Shown here piece after piece: positions 43,778 through 52,292 of a DNA stretch of 64,000 nt. Both the position numbers and the translations under genes were made by a program. Origin of the DNA: JBEKCD01 sp050015055 (GTDB lineage Archaea; Thermoproteota; Bathyarchaeia; Bathyarchaeales; Bathycorpusculaceae); the NCBI GenBank assembly GCA_050015055.1, contig JBEKCD010000018.1:1-64000 (forward strand). The letters run 5' to 3'. The notes below the pieces were generated by a model. That model was not told where the DNA came from and did no database searches. It saw only the letters and a program-made list of their open reading frames with translations. The number at the start of each line of letters is the position of its first letter. Position 1 is the first letter of the stretch.

Positions 43778-44815
43778 TTACACCTTTTCGAACACGACGA
43801 TTTCCCTAGTCAGGCTCCGGTGGACATAGACAAAATGGGACTCCAGGTGTTTATAGCCCAAGCTTGTGCCCACGCGCACGATGCCCAGTTTCTTGGGAGC
43901 GGCCATACAGATTCTCCTTCCATTACTCAGCATTTCATGTACAGCTGTCAGCACTTCTTCGATAATCTGTTTTGTGGTACGCTTCATGGTGCTCGAAGAA
44001 ATGCCGTAAGGAGGGTCAGTTATAACGCAGTCAACCTTGATGAGCGGCGGATATTTTGCGTCGGCAATGATGATGCCTTCTGGTCTGACGCTGAAGTGAG
44101 CCATGTTCCTTATGGTTCCTTTAGCCATTCGACGCTGAATATCCAGGCCCAGCGCCTTGCAGCCTATGAGTTTGGCCTCAATGAGCATCGTTCCTGTTCC
44201 GCAGAACGGGTCGAGAACCACATCCCCTATCTTGGGCTCTGCCAGGTTTATCATGCACCTCGCGAGTTTCGCCTGCATCGCGGACGGGTGGAAGAAGGGC
44301 TTTTTCCTTGGGCGCCTCTCCACGAAGGGTTTGGCTTGAATCTCCGCAAGCTTCACTCCGAAAACGAACCTGTCTTCAGTGAGTACCCCTATGAACGTCT
44401 TGTCAGGCGTCTTCAGTTTCACCTTTGCCGTGGGGCACTTGTCGATTATCAAGGCGCCGAGCCTTCTTTCGAGGGTCATGCCGTTGATTTCGGACGAGTA
44501 TTCTCTGACGTGTTTCACGCGTACAACGAAGCTCTCGTCCCGTTTCAGCACCTCTTCGAGTCGAGCATTTTGTACGGCTTTGATCATGCTGCTTGTCTCT
44601 GAACTGCTGGTAAAGAGTTCGAGTGCGCAGAGTCTCGTGAATGCTGCCCTGCGTTTAAGGTCTTCGACGCATGTGAGATCTGCTTCCAGTCTCAGAACCT
44701 GGTCGAGTTTCTCTGTGACTTGGTAGGAATGATCTTCAGCTTCTAGTATTGCTCTTACTTCGGAGACTGGCAAGTCTTCATGCTCACCCGAAAGGAAAAG
44801 GAAGAGTTTGGCCAC
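43778..44815 (-). CDS. tRNA (guanine-N2)-dimethyltransferase, Trm-G10/Trm11 type
   Basis: The 345-residue protein has an N-terminal THUMP-like tRNA-binding region (about 50-150) and a C-terminal methyltransferase with ARCMINLAEPKIGDVVLDPFCGTGTMLIEA and the NPPY-type motif DPPYGIS. Archaeal Trm-G10 dimethylates guanosine 10 of tRNA. GTG start (MAKLFLFLSGEHEDLP). It sits between the PRPP synthetase and RNase Z genes with short gaps on both sides. Confidence 0.9.
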   Translation of the reverse strand: MAKLFLFLSGEHEDLPVSEVRAILEAEDHSYQVTEKLDQVLRLEADLTCVEDLKRRAAFTRLCALELFTSSSETSSMIKAVQNARLEEVLKRDESFVVRVKHVREYSSEINGMTLERRLGALIIDKCPTAKVKLKTPDKTFIGVLTEDRFVFGVKLAEIQAKPFVERRPRKKPFFHPSAMQAKLARCMINLAEPKIGDVVLDPFCGTGTMLIEAKLIGCKALGLDIQRRMAKGTIRNMAHFSVRPEGIIIADAKYPPLIKVDCVITDPPYGISSSTMKRTTKQIIEEVLTAVHEMLSNGRRICMAAPKKLGIVRVGTSLGYKHLESHFVYVHRSLTREIVVFEKV

Positions 44816-44827
44816 GTTTGTGCTCCC

Positions 44828-45700
44828 TCAGCGTGCAAGCTCTCTGCTTATTACTGGAGCAAGAGACACCTTGCTCACACTGCTTGGAACGCTGTCGGTG
44901 CCCACGATTTCTTCTACCCCAGTTTGGAGGATTAGTCGCTCTGCATTCCCGATTAATAGAGGATGAACGCATGCAACGTAGATTCGTTGGGGATTCAGTT
45001 CTTTCAGAATCTTCGCCGCTGCGATAATTGTCCCTCCGGAGCTGACTATGTCATCGAAGATTATGACGGTCTTGCCCTTTATGTCGAGGGTTTTCATTTC
45101 CATACTGACTTGTCCAGTATAGCGGTCCCTATTCTTTTCCAAATATCCGCATTCTCCGCCCAAGATTTCTCTCGCTTCCTCAGCGATGTGAATTGCACCC
45201 TTGTCCGGTGAAAGCGCAAAAGCTTTCGAGTGGCCTTTCTTCACGAAGTATTCGGCAAGAAGGGGAATAGCGGAGACGCTTCGTGCTGGAAAAGGAAAGT
45301 GTGAGAACACCTTGTCTTGATGAACGTTCACCGTTATCAGCTGTTCAACGCCGGCGGCTTTGAGCATGCGTGCGACTGTTTCGGCACTTATGGGCTCGCC
45401 GTCAAGGAAGATTCTGTCTTGGCGCGCGTACGCCAAGTAGGGTACGATGGCGGTCACTTTTTTGGCGCCGTTTCTCTTTGCGGAGTCTGCCATGAGTGCT
45501 AATTGAATGAGTCTGGTGTCTTGAGGAGGACTCGTCGTCTGAACTATAGCAACGTCTTCGTTTTGCAGTTGGCCTTCTAGCCGCAGGTAGTTTTCGCCGT
45601 CTGGAAAAGTCTTGAAGGCCACGGGCACGGTTTCAGCTTTGAGAGTCTGGGCGACTTGTTTTCCCAGTTGTGTAGAAGCGGGTCCAAGGATTATCTTCAT
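44828..45700 (-). CDS. prs: Ribose-phosphate pyrophosphokinase (PRPP synthetase)
   Basis: The 290-residue enzyme makes PRPP from ribose 5-phosphate and ATP. Marks: FKTFPDGENYLRL, VQTTSPPQDTRLIQLALMADS, VPYLAYARQDRIF, VNVHQDKVFSHF and the PRPP loop IIFDDIVSSGGTI. The frame is open back to 45811, but the ATG at 45700 (MKIILGPASTQLG) gives the standard N-terminus. It sits 37 bases after the HMG-CoA reductase stop on the same strand. Confidence 0.95.
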   Translation of the reverse strand: MKIILGPASTQLGKQVAQTLKAETVPVAFKTFPDGENYLRLEGQLQNEDVAIVQTTSPPQDTRLIQLALMADSAKRNGAKKVTAIVPYLAYARQDRIFLDGEPISAETVARMLKAAGVEQLITVNVHQDKVFSHFPFPARSVSAIPLLAEYFVKKGHSKAFALSPDKGAIHIAEEAREILGGECGYLEKNRDRYTGQVSMEMKTLDIKGKTVIIFDDIVSSGGTIIAAAKILKELNPQRIYVACVHPLLIGNAERLILQTGVEEIVGTDSVPSSVSKVSLAPVISRELAR

Positions 45701-45737
45701 TTTTCTCGCCGTGTTTACAATGCCACAGTTTTGTCTT

Positions 45738-47021
45738 TTAGGTTTTCCCGACTTCCTCATATTGCTCGAGGAGTTCTTTGGCTCTGTCCACGCGGACCTT
45801 GCGTTCTTCAACCATCTTCGCCGCTACCTTGTCGATGAGGTTTCCGGTTGCTCCCGCTAGGACAGCTATGTTTCTTGCGTGAAGTGACATGTGGCCACGC
45901 TGTATGCCTTCATGCGCCAGCGCTCGTAATGCGCCGAGGTTCTGAGCCAAGCCCACGGCTGCGAGGACTTCGCCAAACTCGTTGGCTGTTTTTACACCGA
46001 GGATTTTTAAGGCTATTTTGGCTATCGGATGCGTCCTCACGGCGCCGCCTACCAAGCCGACCGCCATTGGCAGTTCAATCGAGCCGAGGAGGTCGCCGTT
46101 TTCGTTCTTTTCCCATGTTGAAAGCGAAGTGTAATGGCCTATCCTTGCCGCGTATGCGTGAGCTCCGGCTTCGATTGCCCGGTGATCGTTGCAAGTTGCG
46201 AGTACCACCGCGATTATGCCGTTCAGTATTCCCTTGTTGTGGGTTGCCGCCCTGTACGGGTCTGCCGCTGCGAAAGCATAGGCGTTCACGATGCCGTCAA
46301 CGACGCCTTCTCCGCCGACTGAGGCTTTTGGCACGAGGCATGAGGCTCTCACCAGACGTTTTGTGGCCAGGTTAGACACTATGCGCAAGTAGACATGACC
46401 GTTTGCAATGCGCTCTATCATAGGAGCCACTGCCTCAGCCATCGTGTTCACGGCATTCGGCCCCATGGCGTCACGGCAGTCCACCTGCACTTCCACTATC
46501 AGCATCTGCCCCTGCGTCGTGCTGATTATCTTCGCTTCCACGTCTTTTGCCCCGCCCCCAGCTGAAACAAGCACAGGGTCCTGCTCGTTTGCCTTCTTCA
46601 AGATTTCGTCTCTTGACTGGATGACTCGCATCCTTGCCGCGTAGGGATCCTTGACGTTTACAACCTGTATCTGTCCAATCATAATCGGCGGCGTGCTACT
46701 CGTGTAAAACCCACCGCCGTCTCTTACCATCTTTGCGCCGTAGCTGGCCGCAGCCACGACTGAAGGCTCCTCGATGGCCATGGGAATCAGATAGTCACGC
46801 TTGTTTATGAGAAAGTTTGTGCCCATACCCAAGGGCACGGGAAAGGCTCCTACCACATTCTCGATCATGCGGTCAGCCAAATCCATGGGCAAAGAGCCCG
46901 TGTTCTGCAACAGTTCAGTCTCCTCGTCCGTCAGATCGGCAAATTCCTTAACCGCAGCCAGGCGTTGTTCGGGGCTTAGCTTGTAAAAGCCTGAAATCAA
47001 CGAGGATTTCTGCATGCTCAT
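45738..47021 (-). CDS. Hydroxymethylglutaryl-CoA reductase, class II
   Basis: The 427-residue enzyme makes mevalonate for archaeal lipid isoprenoids. It has the class II layout (SGFYKLSPEQRLAAV at the N-terminus), the catalytic Glu in ENVVGAFPVPLG, the DAMGPNAVNTM motif, Lys in ATHNKGI, Asp in NDHRAIEAGAHAYAA and His in SLHARN. Class II enzymes of the Pseudomonas mevalonii type occur in Archaeoglobus and other lineages, while most archaea use class I. It is the first gene of an operon with prs, the G10 methyltransferase gene and rnz. Confidence 0.93.
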   Translation of the reverse strand: MSMQKSSLISGFYKLSPEQRLAAVKEFADLTDEETELLQNTGSLPMDLADRMIENVVGAFPVPLGMGTNFLINKRDYLIPMAIEEPSVVAAASYGAKMVRDGGGFYTSSTPPIMIGQIQVVNVKDPYAARMRVIQSRDEILKKANEQDPVLVSAGGGAKDVEAKIISTTQGQMLIVEVQVDCRDAMGPNAVNTMAEAVAPMIERIANGHVYLRIVSNLATKRLVRASCLVPKASVGGEGVVDGIVNAYAFAAADPYRAATHNKGILNGIIAVVLATCNDHRAIEAGAHAYAARIGHYTSLSTWEKNENGDLLGSIELPMAVGLVGGAVRTHPIAKIALKILGVKTANEFGEVLAAVGLAQNLGALRALAHEGIQRGHMSLHARNIAVLAGATGNLIDKVAAKMVEERKVRVDRAKELLEQYEEVGKT

Positions 47022-47063
47022 CTCTTCTCCTCGACTAGGGATTCAAAACATGGTTCACTCTGA

Positions 47064-47079
47064 GCTTTTTAAGTTTTGG
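47064..47079 (-). promoter_or_regulatory. Likely TATA element of the HMG-CoA reductase operon
   Basis: The minus strand reads CCAAAACTTAAAAAGC, centred about 50 bases upstream of the ATG at 47021. Confidence 0.4.
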
Positions 47080-47323
47080 CAGAATAAGCACGTCCAGCTT
47101 CTCTTTTGTTCTACAACAGGAGCACCCTGAACTAATCTGTTTTCCTGCAGTTGCGACATTGTATTAGACGCGGAGAGTGAAGGGCCACACTGGCGGTCTG
47201 ACTCACTGGCCGATACGTTGCCCAGAGCACCTGCAGAATCATATTCGGCACGGCATTGTTATCAAATTCGTCTCCCCAGTTAGGGGGACGTGGGCTGGGC
47301 AGCGCAAGCTTGTTGAGGTCAAG
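47080..47323. other. Intergenic region upstream of the HMG-CoA reductase operon
   Basis: About 245 bases without a convincing gene. I see no repeat or structure. Confidence 0.35.
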
Positions 47324-47899
47324 CTACTGCTCCTTGCCCACCGGTTTTCCTTTCCCAAAACGACCGCACAGTGTCCTCGCCATGGCGATTCCGATGAGTG
47401 CTCCGATCATGTTGAAGACGGCGTACAGTGCGACGAGGAAATCGAAAAACTGCTGCGAATCAGAAAAAACGAAGTCAAGTTTGTATTGCAGTTCGCTCCA
47501 TATGAAGTAGTGGAACGTGCCGTTGACTTCAAATATGTTTGCACTTGCAAGGAATATGTTGAAACGTACCTGTCCATAAGCCTCTTCGTTTTGCTCGTCG
47601 AACGTCTGGTTGGACTCTGGCGTGTGATAAACGCTTAGAGCGAGCGGGTAGGAAAGCTCAGAGTATGGAAATGTTCCTTGATATTCTCCCAGCGTGTTCT
47701 GTTGAAACGAAATAATATCGCTTGATGGACGTGGTACCCAGACGCTTGAAACAGAAGCATAGGCTAGGTTGAGAGAGAACACGACGGCGAAAACGATGAC
47801 CACTGTCCATAGCGCGCGTGAACTCCATTTTCCGAACTCGCTTATCGAAATTGACAAAATGAAGGTGATTCCAAGAAAAACAGATAGTGCTAGAAGCAT
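47324..47899 (-). CDS. Hypothetical membrane protein with extracellular loop
   Basis: I do not recognise the family. The 191 residues have two N-terminal TM segments (about 1-19 and 29-50), an extracellular region of about 100 residues (PRPSSDIISFQQNTLGEYQGTF and so on, with N-glycosylation-type NQT and NGT), and a C-terminal TM with small residues (YAVFNMIGALIGIAMA) followed by a basic tail. A CG tract at 47812-47818 lies in its coding sequence. Single gene. Confidence 0.65.
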   Translation of the reverse strand: MLLALSVFLGITFILSISISEFGKWSSRALWTVVIVFAVVFSLNLAYASVSSVWVPRPSSDIISFQQNTLGEYQGTFPYSELSYPLALSVYHTPESNQTFDEQNEEAYGQVRFNIFLASANIFEVNGTFHYFIWSELQYKLDFVFSDSQQFFDFLVALYAVFNMIGALIGIAMARTLCGRFGKGKPVGKEQ

Positions 47900-48190
47900 G
47901 TCTCTCTACAGCTTGAAGCAGTTGAATACGAAATATAAAATTATCGGCGGCATGCAGTAGCGCTAACATGTTGCGGCGGGCATGACTGCTTCTACACTTG
48001 ATGCGTCGTCGGAAAGGACATTCATGATAAGGTGCCATCCTAGCAGGACAAACAAATGAAAGTGTCCGGATGTCGACCTTATCTTCTGGATTCACCCGCG
48101 CTTTGAAACGATGACTCAAGTGAACAGTAGAAACTGACACAAAGAAAACGATTTAGCGACAGGCTGCCGCACTTTTGTTTGCACCGCCCG
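47900..48190. other. Intergenic region
   Basis: About 290 bases between two minus-strand genes. Only out-of-frame fragments are seen. AAATATAAAATTATCG at 47931-47946 may be the promoter of the membrane protein gene. Confidence 0.35.
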
Positions 48191-49207
48191 TTAGGGGACA
48201 TCTCTTTTTGGCAGGGCTACTGCAGATATTCCTAGGGATTTGCGGATTTCTTTTGCTAGGGTTTCGCCGTTGCTGACCCGTGAGTTGTCGGTTATGACAT
48301 GTTCGGGTTTTGAACGCCTTACGTATTCAAGCAAACCGTTGAAGTCTGAGTGGTCGCTGAGGGCTACGACGTATTCTTTGTTGTCGGTCTGGCGGATTGC
48401 TGAATCGAATTCCCATCCACTTACGATAACACGGAAATTGTTCAGACCGACGTTGCTCCTGGACTCCATGTGATAGAATGCTACGCAGGGTGCGTTGTCG
48501 TCTAGCAGTTTTTCCGTGTCTGGCTCTGTGGACAGCATCAGCCGTCCTATGTGCATGCCGTGTTTTTCGCAGACCTTTGAGACCTGAAAAACCCTCTCAG
48601 GCGCAAGGAAAGGAACGCCTAAGTCGGCCTCGTGCAGGATCTGCATGACTTCCTGAAGCTTCCCGTGATAGCCGAAAACGTAGACCGTGCCTTGTTCCAA
48701 CCCCCTTTCAACTAGCGAAACCAGAGAGGCCTTGACGTTTGTTTCGAAAGAGCGTTTGCAGGCTGGGCTTCCATATGTGGCTTCGATGACAAGGACGTCT
48801 GATTCTAGGACGGGAGTGTCATCGATTCTGAAGTCGCCTGTGAAAACTATCCGTTTTCCCTCAAAGTCTTCGACCAGCACTTGAGCTGCTCCTAGAATGT
48901 GGTCGGCCTTGAAAAATGTTATTCGTTCTCCATCGTATTGTATGGTTTGGCCGTAGTCTAGGGTTTCTACCATGCCACCCAACAGAAAAAGCGGGCTTCG
49001 CATGACGTCGATCATGTCTTTCGTGGCTTTCGTCATCAAGACCTTGTTGCACGCTCTCAGGCTCCGCCTCAATCCCACCATGTGGTCAGCGTGAGCATGA
49101 GTGACTACTCGGAGGGGCTTGTTCTCCTCGAAAGCGTCACACGCGACATACTTGCCGAGAAGGACAGCACCGCGATCTGTTACGGTAGCTCTTGAGGACA
49201 AAGCCAT
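48191..49207 (-). CDS. MBL-fold beta-CASP-like nuclease/exonuclease (YSH1/SNM1 branch)
   Basis: The 338-residue protein has VTHAHADHMVGL (HxHxDH), FKADHILGAAQVLVED, VFTGDFRIDDTPVL, VLVIEATYG and the late VALSDHSDF. This is the archaeal COG1236-like branch of MBL nucleases related to mRNA 3' processing and DNA crosslink repair factors. The exact substrate is not known. It is the last gene of a minus-strand group with two RNA-related genes upstream (49223 and 49612). Confidence 0.82.
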   Translation of the reverse strand: MALSSRATVTDRGAVLLGKYVACDAFEENKPLRVVTHAHADHMVGLRRSLRACNKVLMTKATKDMIDVMRSPLFLLGGMVETLDYGQTIQYDGERITFFKADHILGAAQVLVEDFEGKRIVFTGDFRIDDTPVLESDVLVIEATYGSPACKRSFETNVKASLVSLVERGLEQGTVYVFGYHGKLQEVMQILHEADLGVPFLAPERVFQVSKVCEKHGMHIGRLMLSTEPDTEKLLDDNAPCVAFYHMESRSNVGLNNFRVIVSGWEFDSAIRQTDNKEYVVALSDHSDFNGLLEYVRRSKPEHVITDNSRVSNGETLAKEIRKSLGISAVALPKRDVP

Positions 49208-49222
49208 TTACCATCCGTGTTT

Positions 49223-49624
49223 CTACGTTATCCTCGGGGCTAGCCACTCGACGAGTTCCCTGGGATCTCTGCAGTCTATCTTGACCTTTATGGGTCCTAG
49301 GGGGGATTCAGCGGTTTCTTTGGAGAAGGAAATGTGTCCAGCGTATGCCACCTGCTTGTTCAAACAGAACCTGATGGCCTTCTTCTCCATGCCTTCCAGA
49401 AAGATGGCTCGGGCAGCGTTGCGAATGTGTTCTCGGCGAAGAAGATCGCATAGTCTAGTGAGTGATTCTTTTCCTTTGCCTTCTCCTACGAGAAGGTTTG
49501 CCTTGTGAAGAGGTTTCACCTGCAGGTTTACGTCTCCGAATATGTTCCGGACAGCCTCTTCTACTTTTTCTTGTGATTCTGTGGAGTTGATTTCGGTTTC
49601 CACGTGTAGGCTTATTTCTTCCAT
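49223..49624 (-). CDS. COG1325-type RNA-binding protein (predicted exosome-associated)
   Basis: The 133-residue protein matches the archaeal COG1325 family, which is often encoded near exosome genes: VETEINSTESQEKVEEAVRNIF, LLRREHIRNAARAIFLEG, FCLNKQVAYAGHISFS and ESPLGPIKVKI. The family fold is RNA-binding-like. The start ATG overlaps the 3' end of the kinase-like gene by 13 bases, and the MBL nuclease follows after 15 bases, which suggests an RNA-processing operon. Confidence 0.88.
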   Translation of the reverse strand: MEEISLHVETEINSTESQEKVEEAVRNIFGDVNLQVKPLHKANLLVGEGKGKESLTRLCDLLRREHIRNAARAIFLEGMEKKAIRFCLNKQVAYAGHISFSKETAESPLGPIKVKIDCRDPRELVEWLAPRIT

Positions 49625-50178
49625 TTCTCCTCCACCTTCCTCAAGACGTGCTTGACCCTGTTTCTCACGACTTCCAAAGCTTCCTCGTTGACTACAGTGT
49701 ACTCTGCCATGGCTGTGACGTTACCCAGTCCGACGCCGAGTTCGCGCATGTCTCTTTCGTGAAAAACGTCCCAGCCTTCGGCGTCATCACTTCTTCGCCT
49801 GCGGTAGAGCCTCTGAAACCGAGTTTCTGGAGAGGAACAGATGGCCATGAGGCTGAACTCTGGAAAACGCTTTTTGAATTCTTCAACTTCGTCCAGGCTT
49901 CTTATCCCGTCTACGACGACTTTGTGTTTTTTCGCTTCTTCTATTTTCGGGATGCATCTTTTTGCTATGACATCTTTTCCTTCCCTTTCTCGCAGTTCCA
50001 GCATTATTTTTCCGATGTTCTCGGGGGTTGGCTGCAAGTTTTTCTTTTCTGCTTCCTGTCTCACCACGTCGCCCATCACCACCGCATCGTAGCCGTTTTC
50101 CTTTGCAACTTTGAGGACGAGAGATTTTCCTGAGCCCGGCATTCCCGCCACGCCTAGTACGAGTTTCTGGTCAGCCAT
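49612..50178 (-). CDS. UPF0200 P-loop nucleotide kinase-like protein
   Basis: The 188-residue protein has the P-loop GMPGSGKS (about 12-19), DAVVMGDVVRQEAEKK, VVVDGIRSLDEVEEFKKRF and RFQRLYRRRRSDD, the pattern of archaeal UPF0200, which is related to dephospho-CoA and adenylate kinases. The true substrate is not established. The gene heads the minus-strand RNA-processing group. Divergent from thpR. Confidence 0.87.
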   Translation of the reverse strand: MADQKLVLGVAGMPGSGKSLVLKVAKENGYDAVVMGDVVRQEAEKKNLQPTPENIGKIMLELREREGKDVIAKRCIPKIEEAKKHKVVVDGIRSLDEVEEFKKRFPEFSLMAICSSPETRFQRLYRRRRSDDAEGWDVFHERDMRELGVGLGNVTAMAEYTVVNEEALEVVRNRVKHVLRKVEEKWKK

Positions 50179-50278
50179 CTTTCTTGCCCTTTGAAAATGT
50201 TCTGGTTGTTCAACAGATAATCTTTTTTACATTAAAAGCGTTTATGACAGCAAATAGTGTACAGGCGGTGGAGTGCGC

Positions 50279-50848
50279 GTGTCAGAGCCGATTAGAAGTT
50301 TTGTAGCGTTCGACATTGACAGCGAGTCTGTTTTGAAGAGGCTCACGGAGATGCAAGCTATGCTGATGGGGACTAGCGCGGATTTGAAGGTCGTTGAGCC
50401 CAAGAACATTCACATAACCATGAGGTTTCTTGGAAACGTCACAGCAAGTACTGTTGAGCAGATTTTCGAGGGCATGAAGAAGGTGCAGTTCGTTCCTTTC
50501 GACGTTAAGATATGCGGTGTGGGGGCTTTTCCAGACGTACGCTATCCGCGTGTCGTATGGGCAGGTATAACCGAGGGCGCTGACAAACTGCGAGGAATCT
50601 TCAGCCAACTGGAGCCTCATCTGCGCAGTTTGGGGTTTGCACCTGATCCAAAGGGCTTCAGTCCACACCTGACGATTGCTCGCGTAAGGTCCGGGAGGAA
50701 CAAGGCTGAACTTGCCAAATTCATAAATGAAAACGTGGGTTACGAGTTTGGAACCGTTAGAGCTGCGTGTTTGCGGCTGAAGAGAAGCGAGTTGACACCA
50801 AAGGGGCCTATTTACTCGACGCTTAAAGAGGTCTGCCCGCAAGGATAA
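50279..50848 (+). CDS. thpR: RNA 2',3'-cyclic phosphodiesterase (2'-5' RNA ligase family)
   Basis: The 189-residue protein has the two HxTx motifs HITMRFLG and HLTIARVRS of the 2H phosphoesterase family. Other marks are AFDIDSES, VRYPRVVWAGI and LRSLGFAPDPKGFSPH. It opens 2',3'-cyclic phosphates of RNA. GTG 50279 is favoured over GTG 50273 because GGTGGAG lies five bases before it. It precedes the CCA-adding enzyme gene by 13 bases; thpR-cca pairs are frequent in archaea. Confidence 0.92.
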   Translation: MSEPIRSFVAFDIDSESVLKRLTEMQAMLMGTSADLKVVEPKNIHITMRFLGNVTASTVEQIFEGMKKVQFVPFDVKICGVGAFPDVRYPRVVWAGITEGADKLRGIFSQLEPHLRSLGFAPDPKGFSPHLTIARVRSGRNKAELAKFINENVGYEFGTVRAACLRLKRSELTPKGPIYSTLKEVCPQG

Positions 50849-50861
50849 GAAGGACCTGTTA

Positions 50862-52292
50862 ATGCAAGAGAAAATGGAGACGGTCCTTTCAACCGTTCTG
50901 GAACGAGTCACGCCAAAAGATGATGAACGCTCCAAAATGAACGCGCTGGCCAGGAAACTGGAGATGAAAGTTGCTTCTGCATCGAAGCGTTTGGGTGTGA
51001 AAGCCACAGTGCGAGTGGAGGGGTCGTTTGCCAAGGACACGTGGCTGAGCAGTGAACTGGACATCGACGTTTTCATGCGGGTCCCTCGTTCGATTCCGAG
51101 AGAATCACTGGGCGACGTTTGCCTAAAGATTGCCAGAAAGGCAACGGAAGGTTCAATGCAGATTGAGAGGTTTGCTGAACATCCGTATCTGGAGGCCATA
51201 GTTGAAGGCGTCAGAGTGAACGTTGTGCCATGCTACGCTGCCAAACGTGGGGAATGGCTGAGCGCCACTGACAGAACACCATTCCACACTGACTATATTA
51301 ACAAGCGTTTGGACAGACCGATGCGGAATGAAGCGCGCTTGCTGAAGAAGTTCATGAAAGGCACCGGCGTGTACGGTGCAGAGATTAAGATCGGCGGTTT
51401 CAGCGGTTACCTCTGCGAACTCTTAATCCGGCATTATAAAACCTTCACAAAGACGTTGGAAGCCTTCGCCAAAAGCAAACAGAGAATCATCGTGGACATC
51501 GAGAAACACTACGAAAACAGAGAGAATGAACTCTTTCGTCTCTTTGATGAACCACTGGTTATCGTGGATCCGGTAGATAGGGCAAGAAACGTGGCTTCTG
51601 CAGTACAGACACAGAAGCTCCACAGCTTCATAGCCGCGGCACAAGCTTTCCTGAGAAAACCGAACATTGAATACTTCTATCCGCGGAAGACGACCGCACT
51701 TAGCGCGGAGGAAATGAAAAAGGGATTGAAGAATCGTGGCTCGAAAATCGTCTTTGTGGTTTTCAACGGCGTCAACGCCGTACCCGACGTGTTGTGGGGC
51801 CAACTCTACAAGAGCCAACGTTCTCTCCGCAAGCTTGTGCAACTGAACGACTTCAAGATCTTGCGAGACCTTGCATGGAGTGACGAGAAAAACTCAAGCA
51901 TGTTCATATTCGAACTTGAAGACTGCTGCATTTCGCATGTCAAGAAGCACTTGGGACCGCCGTTGGACAAGGAGAAGGAATCAGAAAAATTCGTTATGAA
52001 ATATGTGGACAGCAAGGACACGGTTTGTGGGCCCTATGTGGAGGATGGCAGATGGGCTGTCTTGGTTAGGCGGAAATCTACTGATGTCTGTGATCTGTTC
52101 AGGCAGAGGTTAAAGGATGGGGGAAGAAGCGCAGGTGTGGCTGAGGGAATCTCGCAGGTTCTCAAAAAAAGTTTCAGAGTTCTAGTTAACGAGGAAATTG
52201 CTGAAGTCTACCAGACCAACGGCGAGTTCGCCATGTTTTTGACGGAGTTCTTGCAGGGCAAGCCTAAATGGTTAGAACCCCGGTCAGCGTGA
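50862..52292 (+). CDS. cca: CCA-adding tRNA nucleotidyltransferase, archaeal class I
   Basis: The 476-residue enzyme adds CCA to the 3' ends of tRNAs. It has the class I catalytic motif GSFAKDTWLSSELDIDVFM (Asp pair), PYLEAIVEGVRVNVVPCY, RNEARLLKKFMKGTGVYGAEI and GGFSGYLCELLI. The C-terminal tail domain binds the tRNA T-arm. The length is near the family norm of about 440-460. The last 29 bases overlap the convergent UppP-like gene. Confidence 0.96.
   Translation: MQEKMETVLSTVLERVTPKDDERSKMNALARKLEMKVASASKRLGVKATVRVEGSFAKDTWLSSELDIDVFMRVPRSIPRESLGDVCLKIARKATEGSMQIERFAEHPYLEAIVEGVRVNVVPCYAAKRGEWLSATDRTPFHTDYINKRLDRPMRNEARLLKKFMKGTGVYGAEIKIGGFSGYLCELLIRHYKTFTKTLEAFAKSKQRIIVDIEKHYENRENELFRLFDEPLVIVDPVDRARNVASAVQTQKLHSFIAAAQAFLRKPNIEYFYPRKTTALSAEEMKKGLKNRGSKIVFVVFNGVNAVPDVLWGQLYKSQRSLRKLVQLNDFKILRDLAWSDEKNSSMFIFELEDCCISHVKKHLGPPLDKEKESEKFVMKYVDSKDTVCGPYVEDGRWAVLVRRKSTDVCDLFRQRLKDGGRSAGVAEGISQVLKKSFRVLVNEEIAEVYQTNGEFAMFLTEFLQGKPKWLEPRSA

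Noticed and set aside
43574..44602. Long plus-strand frame of 342 codons
   Set aside because: It is antisense to the G10 methyltransferase and RNase Z genes, whose family motifs are clear, and its translation has no recognisable domain.
45848..46375. Plus-strand frame of 175 codons
   Set aside because: It is antisense to HMG-CoA reductase; the Arg/Leu/Cys-rich translation is an artefact.
50282..51199. Minus-strand frame of 305 codons
   Set aside because: It is antisense to thpR and cca, both of which carry catalytic motifs.
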